A DNA stretch of 64,000 nt from Paenibacillus sp. OK003. GTDB lineage: Bacteria > Bacillota > Bacilli > Paenibacillales > Paenibacillaceae. Location: assembly GCF_900109515.1 (NCBI RefSeq), contig NZ_FOBD01000011.1, positions 62,001 through 126,000 on the forward strand. The letters are read 5' to 3'. Below are positions 26,045 to 35,466 of the stretch, piece after piece; position 1 is the stretch's first letter, and the number at the start of each line of letters is the position of its first letter. The notes under the pieces were generated by a model, which ran no database searches, was not told the DNA's origin, and worked only from the letters and a program-made list of their open reading frames with translations. Made by a program: the position numbers and the translations under genes.

Positions 26045-28240
26045 TTATAGTTGCCATTCAATTCGTTTCTCGTTGCTTTCACGTTTCTCGCCTTTCCAGT
26101 CCAGAACAACCGTCCAGCCTGATGCATTGGAAATGCTCGCATAACGTTTGCCCTCACGGGATTCAAAATGAATATCGAACTCTGCATCGCCTACCATCAG
26201 TTGCTCCAGACTGCATGTTTTGTTTTCCCATGCCTGCGGCATATCAGGTGATACGGTTAAACGGCGATGCTGTGCTTCCGGTTGAACGCCGAAGAAATGT
26301 CGTACGACTGGTACAGCTAGAGCATAGATGGTCCACGCCTGCACGACACAGCCGTAGTCCGGGGACATCTCCGAGAATGAACCTGGCACTACACGTGAGA
26401 AGCTTTTCCCCATCCGACGCAGTAAATCCAGTGCATGATCCGGGTGCCCGTACGCCGCCTCTGCAACCGCATGTGCTCCGGTAGAGATTGTCATCGTGCC
26501 CTGTTGGTACATGGCCGCAAGATAAGTACCGTATTCACCAATGAAGTCGCGATTTCGCATCGTTTCCAGCGCACGCTGTGCTTTGTCCTGATCGGCAATT
26601 CCTGCTTCCATCGGGGTGACAATGACCCAGTTTTTGTTCAGCAGCCAACCGCGATCTTTCTGATCCTCACCGGCATCAGCCAATAATCCTTCCACGTACG
26701 CCCGGTAGTCTGTGATCCCTTGCTTTTCAGCGAGAGAAACCATGTAATCCACCTTGGGCACAATATCAGAAACAGGTGCAACGGCATCTGCATACAGGCT
26801 GTCTTTTTCAGACCAATATACATCATTCACCGCGCGTACCGCTTGTTCGGCCAGTTTTTGATAGGTCTGGTGCCGCTTCGTTTCACCCAAATAGAGACTC
26901 ATGTGCTCCAGCGCCTGAAGAGCCTTCGCAGTATATACGGCACTATCAATTAGCTCCATATTCAATCCAGCAATCTCGATGATGCCGTAACCGGAAGGGA
27001 ACAGGTCTCCATCCGGGTCCATCTCACCCAGCAGCCAATCGATTCCCTGGACACAGTAGTCATAATGCTCGCGCAGAAGTGCATGGTCTCCGGTCCACAG
27101 GAACATTTCCCATACAAAGGCGATATAGTGTGCCGTTTCCTGCGTGTTGCCGCGATTAGATACCGCTCCCATGGTGGTCACTTCATGCACAAAACGTCCA
27201 TTGCCGTTCGCTTCCTTGGACTTCTCCAGCAACAAATTAAGCGTATCCCGCACCAGTTGATGGTCTCCCGTAGCAAGCACACCCTGAAGCGCATACGTAC
27301 TGTCACAGCCGAACCACCACGGATATGTGGGTCCACCTGCCGTCAATCCACGACCAATGCCGTCTACTTGCTGCACCAACCACTGATTATTGCGCTTCAC
27401 CCAGGCAAATTGCTCGTTCAGCTCATCTTCGCCTTCAATGGTCAGTACTGCTCGCTGATCCAACTTGTCGTAGAGTTGTTGTTTCTGCTCTTTCAAGCTG
27501 ACGTAGTCACGTTCGATGACGGCATAAGTCTGCTCACAGGCTTCACGGGACGACTCCGAACCGGCAACAAATAACCGGAAGCGGAACACATCCTTCTCCT
27601 CCAGCGTGCATTCGGTTACAAAAGAAATGCCTGTGCCCTTGCCTGCCGTCAGTTCTGGTCCGTAAATCTCAGGACCAACTGTCATTTCCGTTCCAGGCAG
27701 GTCACTTCCGATCATGGCATACCAGTCTTGGGCATCATCTTTGACGATGACTTTGCGCGAAGAAATGGCTTCTGCCGTTTCACCCGCTCCTGGGATAATT
27801 CCAATCTCATCGGAATACCACACTGGACGGAGATCGGTACGTGACAGCAGCTCCAGCTTGAGCCGGGTTGTTCCTTTGCCGTAAGCGCTGATCTCATATT
27901 CTGCGACCATGCCTTTTTCATAATCGGGGGCAAACTGGTTGCGTTCAATGGATACCGGAATGTGGCTCAATCCGTGATCATAATCGAACCGGCTTCCGCC
28001 CCAGGATTCACTTGTGAATCCGTCTGCCCTTGCCCATACCGCAATGTTGCGATCCAGATCGGTTACCTTCAGCCAGAAGCCGTCCAGCAGCTTGATCGGA
28101 TGCAGCCATACACCGCCCATTTCGTTAGCCATATGATGCCCAAAGTCGGGAAAGTATCCGTCCTGGGTACCGCAAATCTTTACATATTCACCTGCGTTAT
28201 AATACAAATTAAAAGGATGTCTGCTTGTTAATGTGGCCAT
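26045..28240 (-). CDS. six-hairpin glycosidase (amylo-alpha-1,6-glucosidase-like), specificity unknown
   Basis: A 731-residue protein without a signal peptide. Residues ~1-270 look like a beta-sandwich, and ~280-640 like an (alpha/alpha)6 barrel of the six-hairpin type, with GPTYPWWFGCDSTYAL, the central MDPDGDLFPSGYGIIE and SPDYGCVVQAWTIYA. This is the architecture of glycogen debranching and related GH families. Its cytoplasmic location and position between the permease genes and pgmB say it trims an imported gluco-oligosaccharide, perhaps removing a branch the phosphorylase cannot attack. I cannot name the family or bond with confidence. Confidence 0.8.
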   Translation of the reverse strand: MATLTSRHPFNLYYNAGEYVKICGTQDGYFPDFGHHMANEMGGVWLHPIKLLDGFWLKVTDLDRNIAVWARADGFTSESWGGSRFDYDHGLSHIPVSIERNQFAPDYEKGMVAEYEISAYGKGTTRLKLELLSRTDLRPVWYSDEIGIIPGAGETAEAISSRKVIVKDDAQDWYAMIGSDLPGTEMTVGPEIYGPELTAGKGTGISFVTECTLEEKDVFRFRLFVAGSESSREACEQTYAVIERDYVSLKEQKQQLYDKLDQRAVLTIEGEDELNEQFAWVKRNNQWLVQQVDGIGRGLTAGGPTYPWWFGCDSTYALQGVLATGDHQLVRDTLNLLLEKSKEANGNGRFVHEVTTMGAVSNRGNTQETAHYIAFVWEMFLWTGDHALLREHYDYCVQGIDWLLGEMDPDGDLFPSGYGIIEIAGLNMELIDSAVYTAKALQALEHMSLYLGETKRHQTYQKLAEQAVRAVNDVYWSEKDSLYADAVAPVSDIVPKVDYMVSLAEKQGITDYRAYVEGLLADAGEDQKDRGWLLNKNWVIVTPMEAGIADQDKAQRALETMRNRDFIGEYGTYLAAMYQQGTMTISTGAHAVAEAAYGHPDHALDLLRRMGKSFSRVVPGSFSEMSPDYGCVVQAWTIYALAVPVVRHFFGVQPEAQHRRLTVSPDMPQAWENKTCSLEQLMVGDAEFDIHFESREGKRYASISNASGWTVVLDWKGEKRESNEKRIEWQL

Positions 28241-28296
28241 AGTAGTCCTCCTCTGCGGTTTGGCTTACCGCTCATCGCTTCTATTCATACGGACGA

Positions 28297-29142
28297 TTAG
28301 CCCTTGATTGCAGAAGAGATGGAAATGCCTTCAATAAAGTATTTTTGTGCAACAAAGAATACAAGGAGTGGCGGAAGCATAATCAGCATCGTTGCAGCCA
28401 TTAACATGTTCCATTCCACGTTATACAGCCCTTTGAACATGGACAATCCGAGAGCCAGCGTATACTTCTCACTGGAGTTCAAATAAATGAGTGGTCCTTG
28501 GAAGTCATTCCATACGCCCATAAAGGTAAAGATCGATACGGCAATCAGTGGCGGCATGGAAAGTGGCAGCATGATTTTAGTGAAAATCTGCATTTTATTG
28601 GCTCCGTCAACAAAAGCAGACTCATCGAGATCACGCGGAATACCGCGCATGAACTGGCGAATCAGGAAGATGTTAAACGCTCCGCCCCCGAAAAATGCAG
28701 GGATAATGAGTGGTAAAAATGTATCAACCCAGCCGATTTCCTTGAACATGATGAACATCGGGATCATCGTTACCTGCGAAGGCAGCATCATCGTCGCCAA
28801 TAGCACCAGGAACAGCGTGCGTTTGCCGCGGAAGTTAAACCGGGCGAAACCATACGCACATAGGGCAGACGAGAATACGGTACCGACTAATACCGGAATC
28901 AGAATAATCAGCGTATTTTTCAAAAATGTAAAAAACGGGATGGCCAAGACGGCATTTTTATAGTTGGACCACATCCATACAGCCGGGAAAAAATCATCTT
29001 TGAACACCTCGGCAGGTGTTTTAAGAGACGTTGCAAACGTCCATAACAGCGGGATCAGCACGACGGCTGCACCAGCGATAAGCATGAGCATAGAGAATAG
29101 TTTCGAGTAGACCGGTTTCCGTGTCGTTGCTTGATTCATCAT
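28297..29142 (-). CDS. sugar ABC transporter permease, MalG type
   Basis: A 281-residue inner membrane protein with six predicted helices. The EAA coupling loop reads ESAFVDGANKMQIFTKIMLP. It belongs to the CUT1 family of oligosaccharide importers, and the C-terminus YFIEGISISSAIKG is typical of MalG-like proteins. The ATG at 29142 follows GGAGGACAA. It is the second permease of the maltose-type transporter. No ATPase gene lies nearby, so a shared MsmX-type ATPase probably powers it. Confidence 0.93.
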   Translation of the reverse strand: MMNQATTRKPVYSKLFSMLMLIAGAAVVLIPLLWTFATSLKTPAEVFKDDFFPAVWMWSNYKNAVLAIPFFTFLKNTLIILIPVLVGTVFSSALCAYGFARFNFRGKRTLFLVLLATMMLPSQVTMIPMFIMFKEIGWVDTFLPLIIPAFFGGGAFNIFLIRQFMRGIPRDLDESAFVDGANKMQIFTKIMLPLSMPPLIAVSIFTFMGVWNDFQGPLIYLNSSEKYTLALGLSMFKGLYNVEWNMLMAATMLIMLPPLLVFFVAQKYFIEGISISSAIKG

Positions 29143-29153
29143 TTGTCCTCCTC

Positions 29154-30050
29154 TCAATCCTTTTCGTTATCGCCCTGGTAATAGACCCACATCGAAGAGC
29201 TGCGGATGACCAGCAACGTAAACGCCAGAATGATGATGAACAATACCCAGGAGAGTGCCGAAGCATAACCCATTTCAAAATCGGTAAAAGCTTTATTGTA
29301 CAGATACAAGTTATAGAACAAGGTCGAGTTAAGCGGTCCCCCGTTGGTCATAACAAATGCTTGTGTAAAATACTGGAATCCACCGATGATACCCATAATA
29401 ACGTTGAAGAACACCGTTGGGGAAATCATAGGCAATGTAATGTTGAAAAACCGTTGAAACGGTCCCGCTCCATCCAGATTGGCAGCTTCATACAGCTCTT
29501 CAGGAACGCCCTGCAAGCCGGACAAATAAATGATGATCGTATTACCGACGCCCCACAAACCCATGACAATCAGTGCGCCCAGCGCATAGCTCGGATCTTG
29601 AAGCCAAGCTGGCCCCTGTACGCCGAAAAAGGCAAGCGCCCGGTTCAGAATACCGTATTCCGGATTGAAAATCATAATCCACATCATTGATGCCGCTACA
29701 GCTGGAATGACGGATGGCATGAAATAGATCAATCGGAAAAATTTCATCCCTTTATTCCGCATATTCAGCAGCAAGGCAATCAGCAGTGATGCCACTTGAT
29801 ATAGTGGTACGGATACCAGAGCGAAGATAAAGGTAACTTTCAACGATTGATAGAAAAGCTCATCATGAAACATCGTTTTGAAGTTATCCAAACCGACCCA
29901 TTCAATCGATTGTACGCCGGTGATAATATCCCATTTACTAAATGCCAGCAGCAGGGAGAATAACATTGGACCAATGGTAAAGAGCAACAAGCCTATAAGC
30001 CAGGGCAATATGAACCAATACCCGGCACGCTCGGATTTAGAATTACGCAT
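29154..30050 (-). CDS. sugar ABC transporter permease, MalF type
   Basis: A 298-residue CUT1 permease with about six helices and the EAA loop EAANLDGAGPFQRFFNITLP. It forms a heterodimer with the MalG-type permease 11 bases downstream and receives substrate from the lipoprotein encoded upstream. The N-terminus RAGYWFILPWLIGLLLF is characteristic of the short MalF-like subunits of Gram-positive bacteria. Confidence 0.93.
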   Translation of the reverse strand: MRNSKSERAGYWFILPWLIGLLLFTIGPMLFSLLLAFSKWDIITGVQSIEWVGLDNFKTMFHDELFYQSLKVTFIFALVSVPLYQVASLLIALLLNMRNKGMKFFRLIYFMPSVIPAVAASMMWIMIFNPEYGILNRALAFFGVQGPAWLQDPSYALGALIVMGLWGVGNTIIIYLSGLQGVPEELYEAANLDGAGPFQRFFNITLPMISPTVFFNVIMGIIGGFQYFTQAFVMTNGGPLNSTLFYNLYLYNKAFTDFEMGYASALSWVLFIIILAFTLLVIRSSSMWVYYQGDNEKD

Positions 30051-30109
30051 AGCAGCCTCCTTGATGAAGAGGGTGAATCAGCATGGCCGCCGACTCACCC
30101 GCATGGTTT

Positions 30110-31396
30110 TTACTTGATTTTGCTGTCAACGTTCTTCGCAGCTTCATCCAGAGCGCCTTTGACATCCTGTTTGCCAAGCAGCACTTTTTCCAGCGCCTTG
30201 GTGAATTCTTCAACAAACACAGGTCCGTTTGTAGAACGCATGGTTACCGGTTTTTTAGCATAATCCATCATTTCGATGACCGGTTTGTCTGCTACTTCTT
30301 TGGCTTTGACTTCGTCCAGTTCTTTCACAGTCGCTGGCAGTACTTTACCGTTCGCAGAACGAAGCTTCTGTGCATCTGTACCCGAGAGCCATTTCACCAG
30401 TTCATAAGCCGCTTCTTTATTTTTACCGGCTGCGTTGATCGCCCAACCTGCACTTGCGATAATGCTTGAACGAGTACCGTCCGTATTTTGTGGAATCAGT
30501 GCAGAACCATATTGAACATCGGATTTGTCGAGATCACCTTTGATCCAACGACCTGTAATCATCATCGCGAGCTTGTCTGTCATGAACATCGATGAATCTC
30601 CGCCAAGTGTCTCGGAATCCAGTGGCGTCGGGGATACACGGCTATCTCCTTGAGACCAGGATACATATTTATCCATTGCCGCTATCGTTTTTTCACTGTT
30701 CATGTAGCCTTCCGCAGCTGTTCCATCCTCATTCGCGATGTCTGTACCGTTATCCCACAGGTACGTATAGATCGGATATTCCCATTTGCCTGCGTTGAAT
30801 CCGAATTGAGTATATTTATTGCCATCTTTTTTAGTCAGTTTTTGTGCAGTTGCAATCATGTCATCCCAAGTCCATTCATCTGTTGGATAAGGAATTCCAG
30901 CTTCATCAAACATGCGTTTGTTGTACCACAGAGCAAGTGGATTGAAATCTTTAGGCAAGTAGTACTGTTTGCCTTCGATTTTCATATTTTCAATGAGATC
31001 CTTTTGGAAAATATCCAGATTAAACGAAGTATCTTTGCTCAAATAATCGTCAAGTGGCTCAATTACACCTTTATCAACGTATTTGTAGTAATCTCCTTCA
31101 CCAACCAGGAATACGTCTGGTGCCTGACCTGCTGCCAGGGATGTGGTGAGTTTTGTTCCATAACCTTCACTTGGAATAGGCTCAAACTTTACTTCGATAT
31201 CCGGGTGTGCAGCATTGAACTCTTCCGCAAGCTTCACTTCATCCGCACCGGAGTTGACATCTCCCCATACAGAGAAGGTGAGTTTAACTTTTTCTCCTTT
31301 TCCGCCTTCCGCGCTGTTGCTTCCACCTGAAGAACACGCGGATAATACGAATACCAAAATCAGCATCATGACCAAACTTGCGGACCCTTTTTTCAT
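30110..31396 (-). CDS. sugar ABC transporter substrate-binding lipoprotein
   Basis: A 428-residue lipoprotein with a signal peptide ending in the lipobox VLSAC, a Ser/Gly-rich linker, then a family 1 solute-binding protein starting KLTFSVWGDVNSG. Anchored outside the membrane, it captures the oligosaccharide for the MalFG-type permeases downstream. The ATG at 31396 follows GGAGG; the longer frame lacks a site. By locus content the ligand is probably a malto- or other alpha-gluco-oligosaccharide (inference). Confidence 0.93.
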   Translation of the reverse strand: MKKGSASLVMMLILVFVLSACSSGGSNSAEGGKGEKVKLTFSVWGDVNSGADEVKLAEEFNAAHPDIEVKFEPIPSEGYGTKLTTSLAAGQAPDVFLVGEGDYYKYVDKGVIEPLDDYLSKDTSFNLDIFQKDLIENMKIEGKQYYLPKDFNPLALWYNKRMFDEAGIPYPTDEWTWDDMIATAQKLTKKDGNKYTQFGFNAGKWEYPIYTYLWDNGTDIANEDGTAAEGYMNSEKTIAAMDKYVSWSQGDSRVSPTPLDSETLGGDSSMFMTDKLAMMITGRWIKGDLDKSDVQYGSALIPQNTDGTRSSIIASAGWAINAAGKNKEAAYELVKWLSGTDAQKLRSANGKVLPATVKELDEVKAKEVADKPVIEMMDYAKKPVTMRSTNGPVFVEEFTKALEKVLLGKQDVKGALDEAAKNVDSKIK

Positions 31397-31422
31397 TTGA
31401 ATGACCTCCACATGGATTTATA

Positions 31423-33753
31423 TTAAACCAAGGTTTGAAACCGTTTGCTGAAAGTAACTTGCTGACCGGACAGAAGGAGAGAAATTTCTTCCTCTGCATC
31501 ACTCTCGATTAGAATACCCTCGGACGTGATTGTGATATGCAACAGCTGGTTTTGCCAGTAGAGCGGGAATTTCAGACTGCTCCAGGATTCAGGCAGCTTT
31601 GGATCGAGATGAAGCTGGCCATCCAACATGCGAACTCCGGCAAATCCCATCACGACACATTTCCATATTCCGCCCAGAGAAGCGGAGTGGATGCCTGCAT
31701 CCGAAGAGTGCATATGCGGTCCCAGATCAATCTCGGACGCCCGGCGGAACAGATCATAAGCAAGCGGGCGATCACCGAAGTCACTGGCAAGGATACTGTG
31801 CGTCGACAGGGACAAGGAGGAATCATGCAAAGTTTTCTCCTCATAGTAATCGTAGTTGGCGCGTTTGATATCGGGTTCGAATTTATTCTCAAGCAGAAAG
31901 AACAGCATCATGATGTCAGCCTGCTTCGAAATTTGCATTTCACCAACCTGATCGAGGTTGTAGTCATTGAAGATGCTGGCGACTTTGGTCTGATTTTTGT
32001 AAGGGGTAAGATCAATGACTTTCTTCTGCAAGTAGGTATCATCTTGCGGAATAAGTCCTTGTTCATTTGGCCCTGGCAGATACATTTGATCCAGCTTGTT
32101 CCATGCTTCCCGAGCAGATGTCAGGTCAAGCTTCGCAGACAATGCCTTGAGCAACTCAGGTTTCTCCTGCTGAAGCTTTTCATAATATTGAATGGCCAGT
32201 TCCATATTGAAGTGAGCCATATGGTTGGTGAATGCATTGTTGTCCACATGCTCCTTATACTCATCCGGTCCAACAACCTCATTGATGTGATAGCGGCCCT
32301 TCGCCTCATCCCACTCCAGACGGCTGGCCCAGAACGTTGCTGTATCGAAAATGATTTCGTAGCCATATTGATCCATGAACGCCTCATCGCCTGTAGACTG
32401 GACATAATGCCAAACGGCATAAGCGATGTCAGAGGTAATGTGCTGTTCAATGAAGCCGGACCAGATCTTCGTCTGTTCTCCGGTTACGATATCTACATCT
32501 CCCCATACCGGTGTAACTTCGCCATCTTCGATCCAGGCAGCTTCCCACGGATACATGGCACCCTCGAATCCGTTCTCCTTGGCCTTTCTTCTAGCTCCAT
32601 CCAATCCCTGATATCGATATTCCAGCAAGGATCTTGCGATCTTGGGATTGCTGTAGATGAAGAAAGGCAGGATGAAGATTTCCGTATCCCAAAAGGAATG
32701 TCCCTTGTACCCTTCACCACTTAATCCCTTCGCCCCGATTCCCATGCGATTATCATGAGCAGGTGTCATAATGACGAGGTGATAGATGGCGAAACGGATG
32801 GCAAGCTGGTCATACCCGCTTGTGCTGTCCACTTCAATGTTGTACGTGGACCAAGTATCCGCCCAAGCGTTAGCGCTTTCACAAAACAGCTGATCATACC
32901 CTTTTTGCGACTCTTGCTTCAGCTCTGTCAGCGCCGATTCACGCATATGCTCCAGTAAATATCCACCGTGGCTGTACACCAGATCGCGGCTGGTATGCAC
33001 ATTCGAGATTTTTTCCAGTGTTACCAATTGTCCGGCTTCCACGGTTACTGTGCCTTCGATGCCAACCTTGCGGCGTCCCATCGTTTGACGCAATTCCGGC
33101 TCAACCTTTTCACCATTCAGCTGCCAGTGGTGCACCGTATTGGTTACAAAATCAACAGCCGATTGTGTCGTCGTTGATGTCATTTGAATATAAGTCTTTT
33201 CAAATATCCGTTTTTCGCCTTCCGTGAAATGCTGTGCACCCGAGTTCGTCCATTGTCCATTAATACCGGATGCAATGTGAACACGTGCCTGACCATCCAG
33301 TGGCTTGATACTTACGGATGAACCCACCAGATGACGGTTGCTCAAGGAAACAAAGCGACGGAATTGAAGTTCAAAGCTTTCTCCAGTTGGGCTCTGCCAT
33401 ACTACGTTACGAGTCAGCTCACCGTTTTTGAGATTCAGTTGACGACTGTAGCTGATCGTTCTTCCTTTTTCCAAGCTGAAGGTTTCCCCATTCAGGGTGA
33501 TTGAAAGCTCCGTCACATCTGCTGTATTGGGGAGTTCTGTTACTTCATGCTCGTCAAACTTATTAAAGGTTCCAGCTACGAACCAGTTCCGCACCTGCCC
33601 AACATAATTTTCGTCCGTTGCGGAGCGAAGTCCCATGTAGCCGTTTCCAAGTGAGAGCACAGCTTCGCCTTTCCCTTGATGAGCCGGATCAAACCCGGTT
33701 TCAGTTACCAGCCAGTTACTCCATTCTCCTTGTCCTGCATCGTATTTCAGCAA
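31423..33753 (-). CDS. GH65 disaccharide phosphorylase (maltose/kojibiose phosphorylase type)
   Basis: A 776-residue GH65 enzyme that splits an alpha-glucobiose with phosphate, giving beta-glucose 1-phosphate and glucose. The phosphate- and substrate-site segment GHSFWDTEIFILPFF and the catalytic acid region VVGPDEYKEHVDNNAF (general acid Glu) are intact. A C-terminal beta-sandwich jelly roll follows. Length and motifs fit bacterial maltose-, kojibiose-, nigerose- or trehalose-phosphorylases; sequence alone does not settle which. It heads the operon, with two LacI-type operator copies just upstream, and pgmB in the same locus consumes its product. Confidence 0.92.
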   Translation of the reverse strand: MLKYDAGQGEWSNWLVTETGFDPAHQGKGEAVLSLGNGYMGLRSATDENYVGQVRNWFVAGTFNKFDEHEVTELPNTADVTELSITLNGETFSLEKGRTISYSRQLNLKNGELTRNVVWQSPTGESFELQFRRFVSLSNRHLVGSSVSIKPLDGQARVHIASGINGQWTNSGAQHFTEGEKRIFEKTYIQMTSTTTQSAVDFVTNTVHHWQLNGEKVEPELRQTMGRRKVGIEGTVTVEAGQLVTLEKISNVHTSRDLVYSHGGYLLEHMRESALTELKQESQKGYDQLFCESANAWADTWSTYNIEVDSTSGYDQLAIRFAIYHLVIMTPAHDNRMGIGAKGLSGEGYKGHSFWDTEIFILPFFIYSNPKIARSLLEYRYQGLDGARRKAKENGFEGAMYPWEAAWIEDGEVTPVWGDVDIVTGEQTKIWSGFIEQHITSDIAYAVWHYVQSTGDEAFMDQYGYEIIFDTATFWASRLEWDEAKGRYHINEVVGPDEYKEHVDNNAFTNHMAHFNMELAIQYYEKLQQEKPELLKALSAKLDLTSAREAWNKLDQMYLPGPNEQGLIPQDDTYLQKKVIDLTPYKNQTKVASIFNDYNLDQVGEMQISKQADIMMLFFLLENKFEPDIKRANYDYYEEKTLHDSSLSLSTHSILASDFGDRPLAYDLFRRASEIDLGPHMHSSDAGIHSASLGGIWKCVVMGFAGVRMLDGQLHLDPKLPESWSSLKFPLYWQNQLLHITITSEGILIESDAEEEISLLLSGQQVTFSKRFQTLV

Positions 33754-33787
33754 TTTGTATTCCCCCTATGTCTATCTTATGTTGTAT

Positions 33788-33833
33788 CCGAAACGTTTTG
33801 GATTTGAGTGAAAATAATACCGAAACGTTTCGG
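33788..33833 (-). promoter_or_regulatory. two LacI-type operators before the GH65 operon
   Basis: CCGAAACGTTTTGG (33788-33801) and the perfect palindrome CCGAAACGTTTCGG (33820-33833) are spaced 32 bp centre to centre (three helical turns). A partial third copy, ACATTTCGG, follows near 33844. They lie between the lacI-type gene and the GH65 start. Confidence 0.85.
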
Positions 33834-33909
33834 ATTTCATAAAACATTTCGGTGCTCTCTTCATCTCGTTCATTTTGCAATTCCTCGCGAACCGTATTCT
33901 CAGCTAAAC

Positions 33910-34926
33910 TCAGTGACCTGGTTTGGCTGTCGAGGATCTCAAAACCAATTCATTTTGCAAAATATTAAATTTGGGACTGTCTTCCGATTTCAGCATGCCC
34001 ATCAGCAGGTTTGCAGCTTCATGTCCCAACTGGTACATGTTCTGGCCGATGGTGGTGAGTGGTGGTTGAAAATAGGCGGCGGTTGGAATGTCGTCAAATC
34101 CCACTACCGACAATTCATCCGGTATCGAGATGCCCAGTTCATTCGCAGCCTTCATTACACCCAGAGCCATCATGTCGCTTGCGCAAAAGACTGCGGTAAT
34201 TTCCGGATAAGTTTTCAACAACTCAGCAGCTTGTTGCTGTGCTTCCTCTTCCGTGAAGTTCCCGTTTACGATCCATTCAGGCTTCAAGCTCAATCCAACA
34301 TTTTGCAGTGCATCGGAATATCCTTCATAGCGTTCCTTGGAAACAAAAGCCTCCGGGTAACCGTTCACCATGGCAATCTGCCGATGACCCAAACCAATAA
34401 GGTGCTCTACAGCCGTCTGTGCACTTTGTTTGTGATTCGTTGATACAAAACCAACATACTCACTATGGATGGGAATATCAATCAATACACAAGGGATATC
34501 ACTATCCAGTACTTCCTGCAAATACGGATCATCCGTCTTCACACCCTGAAGAATGACGCCATCCACCTTACGTTCCCTGCACAGCTGTGTGTACGTTTTC
34601 ATCTTTTGCTTCGCTGTATTGGTGCTGAACAAAATCAGATCATAATCCGAATTGGCAGCGCTATCATTAATACCGCAAAGCACTTCAAATACAAAGTTGT
34701 TATCGATGTTTTTGTACGTCATGCCTGATACGAGCAACCCCAGCGTTTTGGTTTCCTTCATGACCAGGCCTCTCGCTAGACCATTTGGACTATAGTTCAG
34801 GGTTTCGGCGGCTTCTTTAATCCGTTTGCGCGTACTATCGCTGACGTCCGAGTACCCATTCAGAGCTCTGGATACGGTCGTTATCGAAAATCCCGTCATT
34901 TGTGATATGTCTTTAATTGTAGCCAA
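33910..34926 (-). CDS. LacI-family repressor of the GH65 operon
   Basis: A 338-residue regulator. Residues 1-50 hold the LacI helix-turn-helix and hinge (ATIKDISQMTGFSITTVSRA, then LNYSPNGLARGL), and the remainder is a periplasmic-binding-protein-like sensor ending in SVVGFDDIPTAAYF. The start is TTG at 34926 because GGAGG precedes it by seven bases and it gives the exact LacI N-terminus; the longer frame begins in non-coding DNA. A CCAAAACGTTTCGG operator overlaps its own ribosome site, so it is probably autorepressed. It should respond to the imported sugar. Confidence 0.92.
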   Translation of the reverse strand: MATIKDISQMTGFSITTVSRALNGYSDVSDSTRKRIKEAAETLNYSPNGLARGLVMKETKTLGLLVSGMTYKNIDNNFVFEVLCGINDSAANSDYDLILFSTNTAKQKMKTYTQLCRERKVDGVILQGVKTDDPYLQEVLDSDIPCVLIDIPIHSEYVGFVSTNHKQSAQTAVEHLIGLGHRQIAMVNGYPEAFVSKERYEGYSDALQNVGLSLKPEWIVNGNFTEEEAQQQAAELLKTYPEITAVFCASDMMALGVMKAANELGISIPDELSVVGFDDIPTAAYFQPPLTTIGQNMYQLGHEAANLLMGMLKSEDSPKFNILQNELVLRSSTAKPGH

Positions 34927-34936
34927 TTGCTTTCCT

Positions 34937-34950
34937 CCAAAACGTTTCGG
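34937..34950 (-). promoter_or_regulatory. LacI-type operator overlapping the regulator's ribosome site
   Basis: CCAAAACGTTTCGG is the same motif as the two operators before the GH65 gene and directly abuts the GGAGG of the lacI-type gene, which points to autoregulation. Confidence 0.8.
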
Positions 34951-35080
34951 ATTACTTATATTTCTGAGTATACGGATTAGCGAAAAAAAATCAAGAACTT
35001 TTTTCGACAATATTTTCGAATTTTTGTATCTCATGCGTCCCTTCCCTTATTCTGCCCTCATTCAGGATGGAAAAAGGATA

Positions 35081-35120
35081 AAAAAAAGATCTCCCGACTT
35101 TTAAATAAAGTCGGGAGATC
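35081..35120 (-). terminator. terminator after the qox operon
   Basis: On the minus strand GATCTCCCGACTT pairs with AAGTCGGGAGATC and is followed by eight T residues. Confidence 0.92.
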
Positions 35121-35136
35121 CCTGAACATATAAAAC

Positions 35137-35466
35137 TTAATGTGCAACTGTATTGTTCAACATGATCCAGATGGAACCAATAACGATGGTCATCATGATC
35201 AACAGACCAAAGATCAAAGCCATCACATTCCAACGCGGCTTCTCCGATTCACGGATATGCATGAAGAAGAAGAGTTGAACCACAAACTGAAGTGCTGCTG
35301 TTACCAGAACGACACTCAGCGTTGCTGTTCTGCCCATCATGTCATTCAGAACCACTACCAAAGGGACAATGGTCAGGACAACGGACAGAATGAAGCCGAT
35401 GACATAAGACTTAAGTGAACCATGCTGTTCGTGGCCATGGGATTCATGTGAGTTATGCTCTGCCAT
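35137..35466 (-). CDS. qoxD: quinol oxidase subunit IV
   Basis: A 109-residue membrane protein with a His-rich N-terminus (HNSHESHGHEQHG) and three helices. FFFMHIRESEKPRWN is the subunit IV signature between the second and third helices. It helps assemble the aa3/bo3-type quinol oxidase. It directly abuts qoxC (no gap) and is the last gene of the operon before a strong terminator. Confidence 0.93.
   Translation of the reverse strand: MAEHNSHESHGHEQHGSLKSYVIGFILSVVLTIVPLVVVLNDMMGRTATLSVVLVTAALQFVVQLFFFMHIRESEKPRWNVMALIFGLLIMMTIVIGSIWIMLNNTVAH

Noticed and set aside
31537-32724. Long plus-strand frame of 395 codons across the GH65 gene
   Set aside because: Antisense to a gene with conserved catalytic motifs; no ribosome site or protein-like motif. 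The same holds for plus-strand frames at 7708-8622 and 854-1507.
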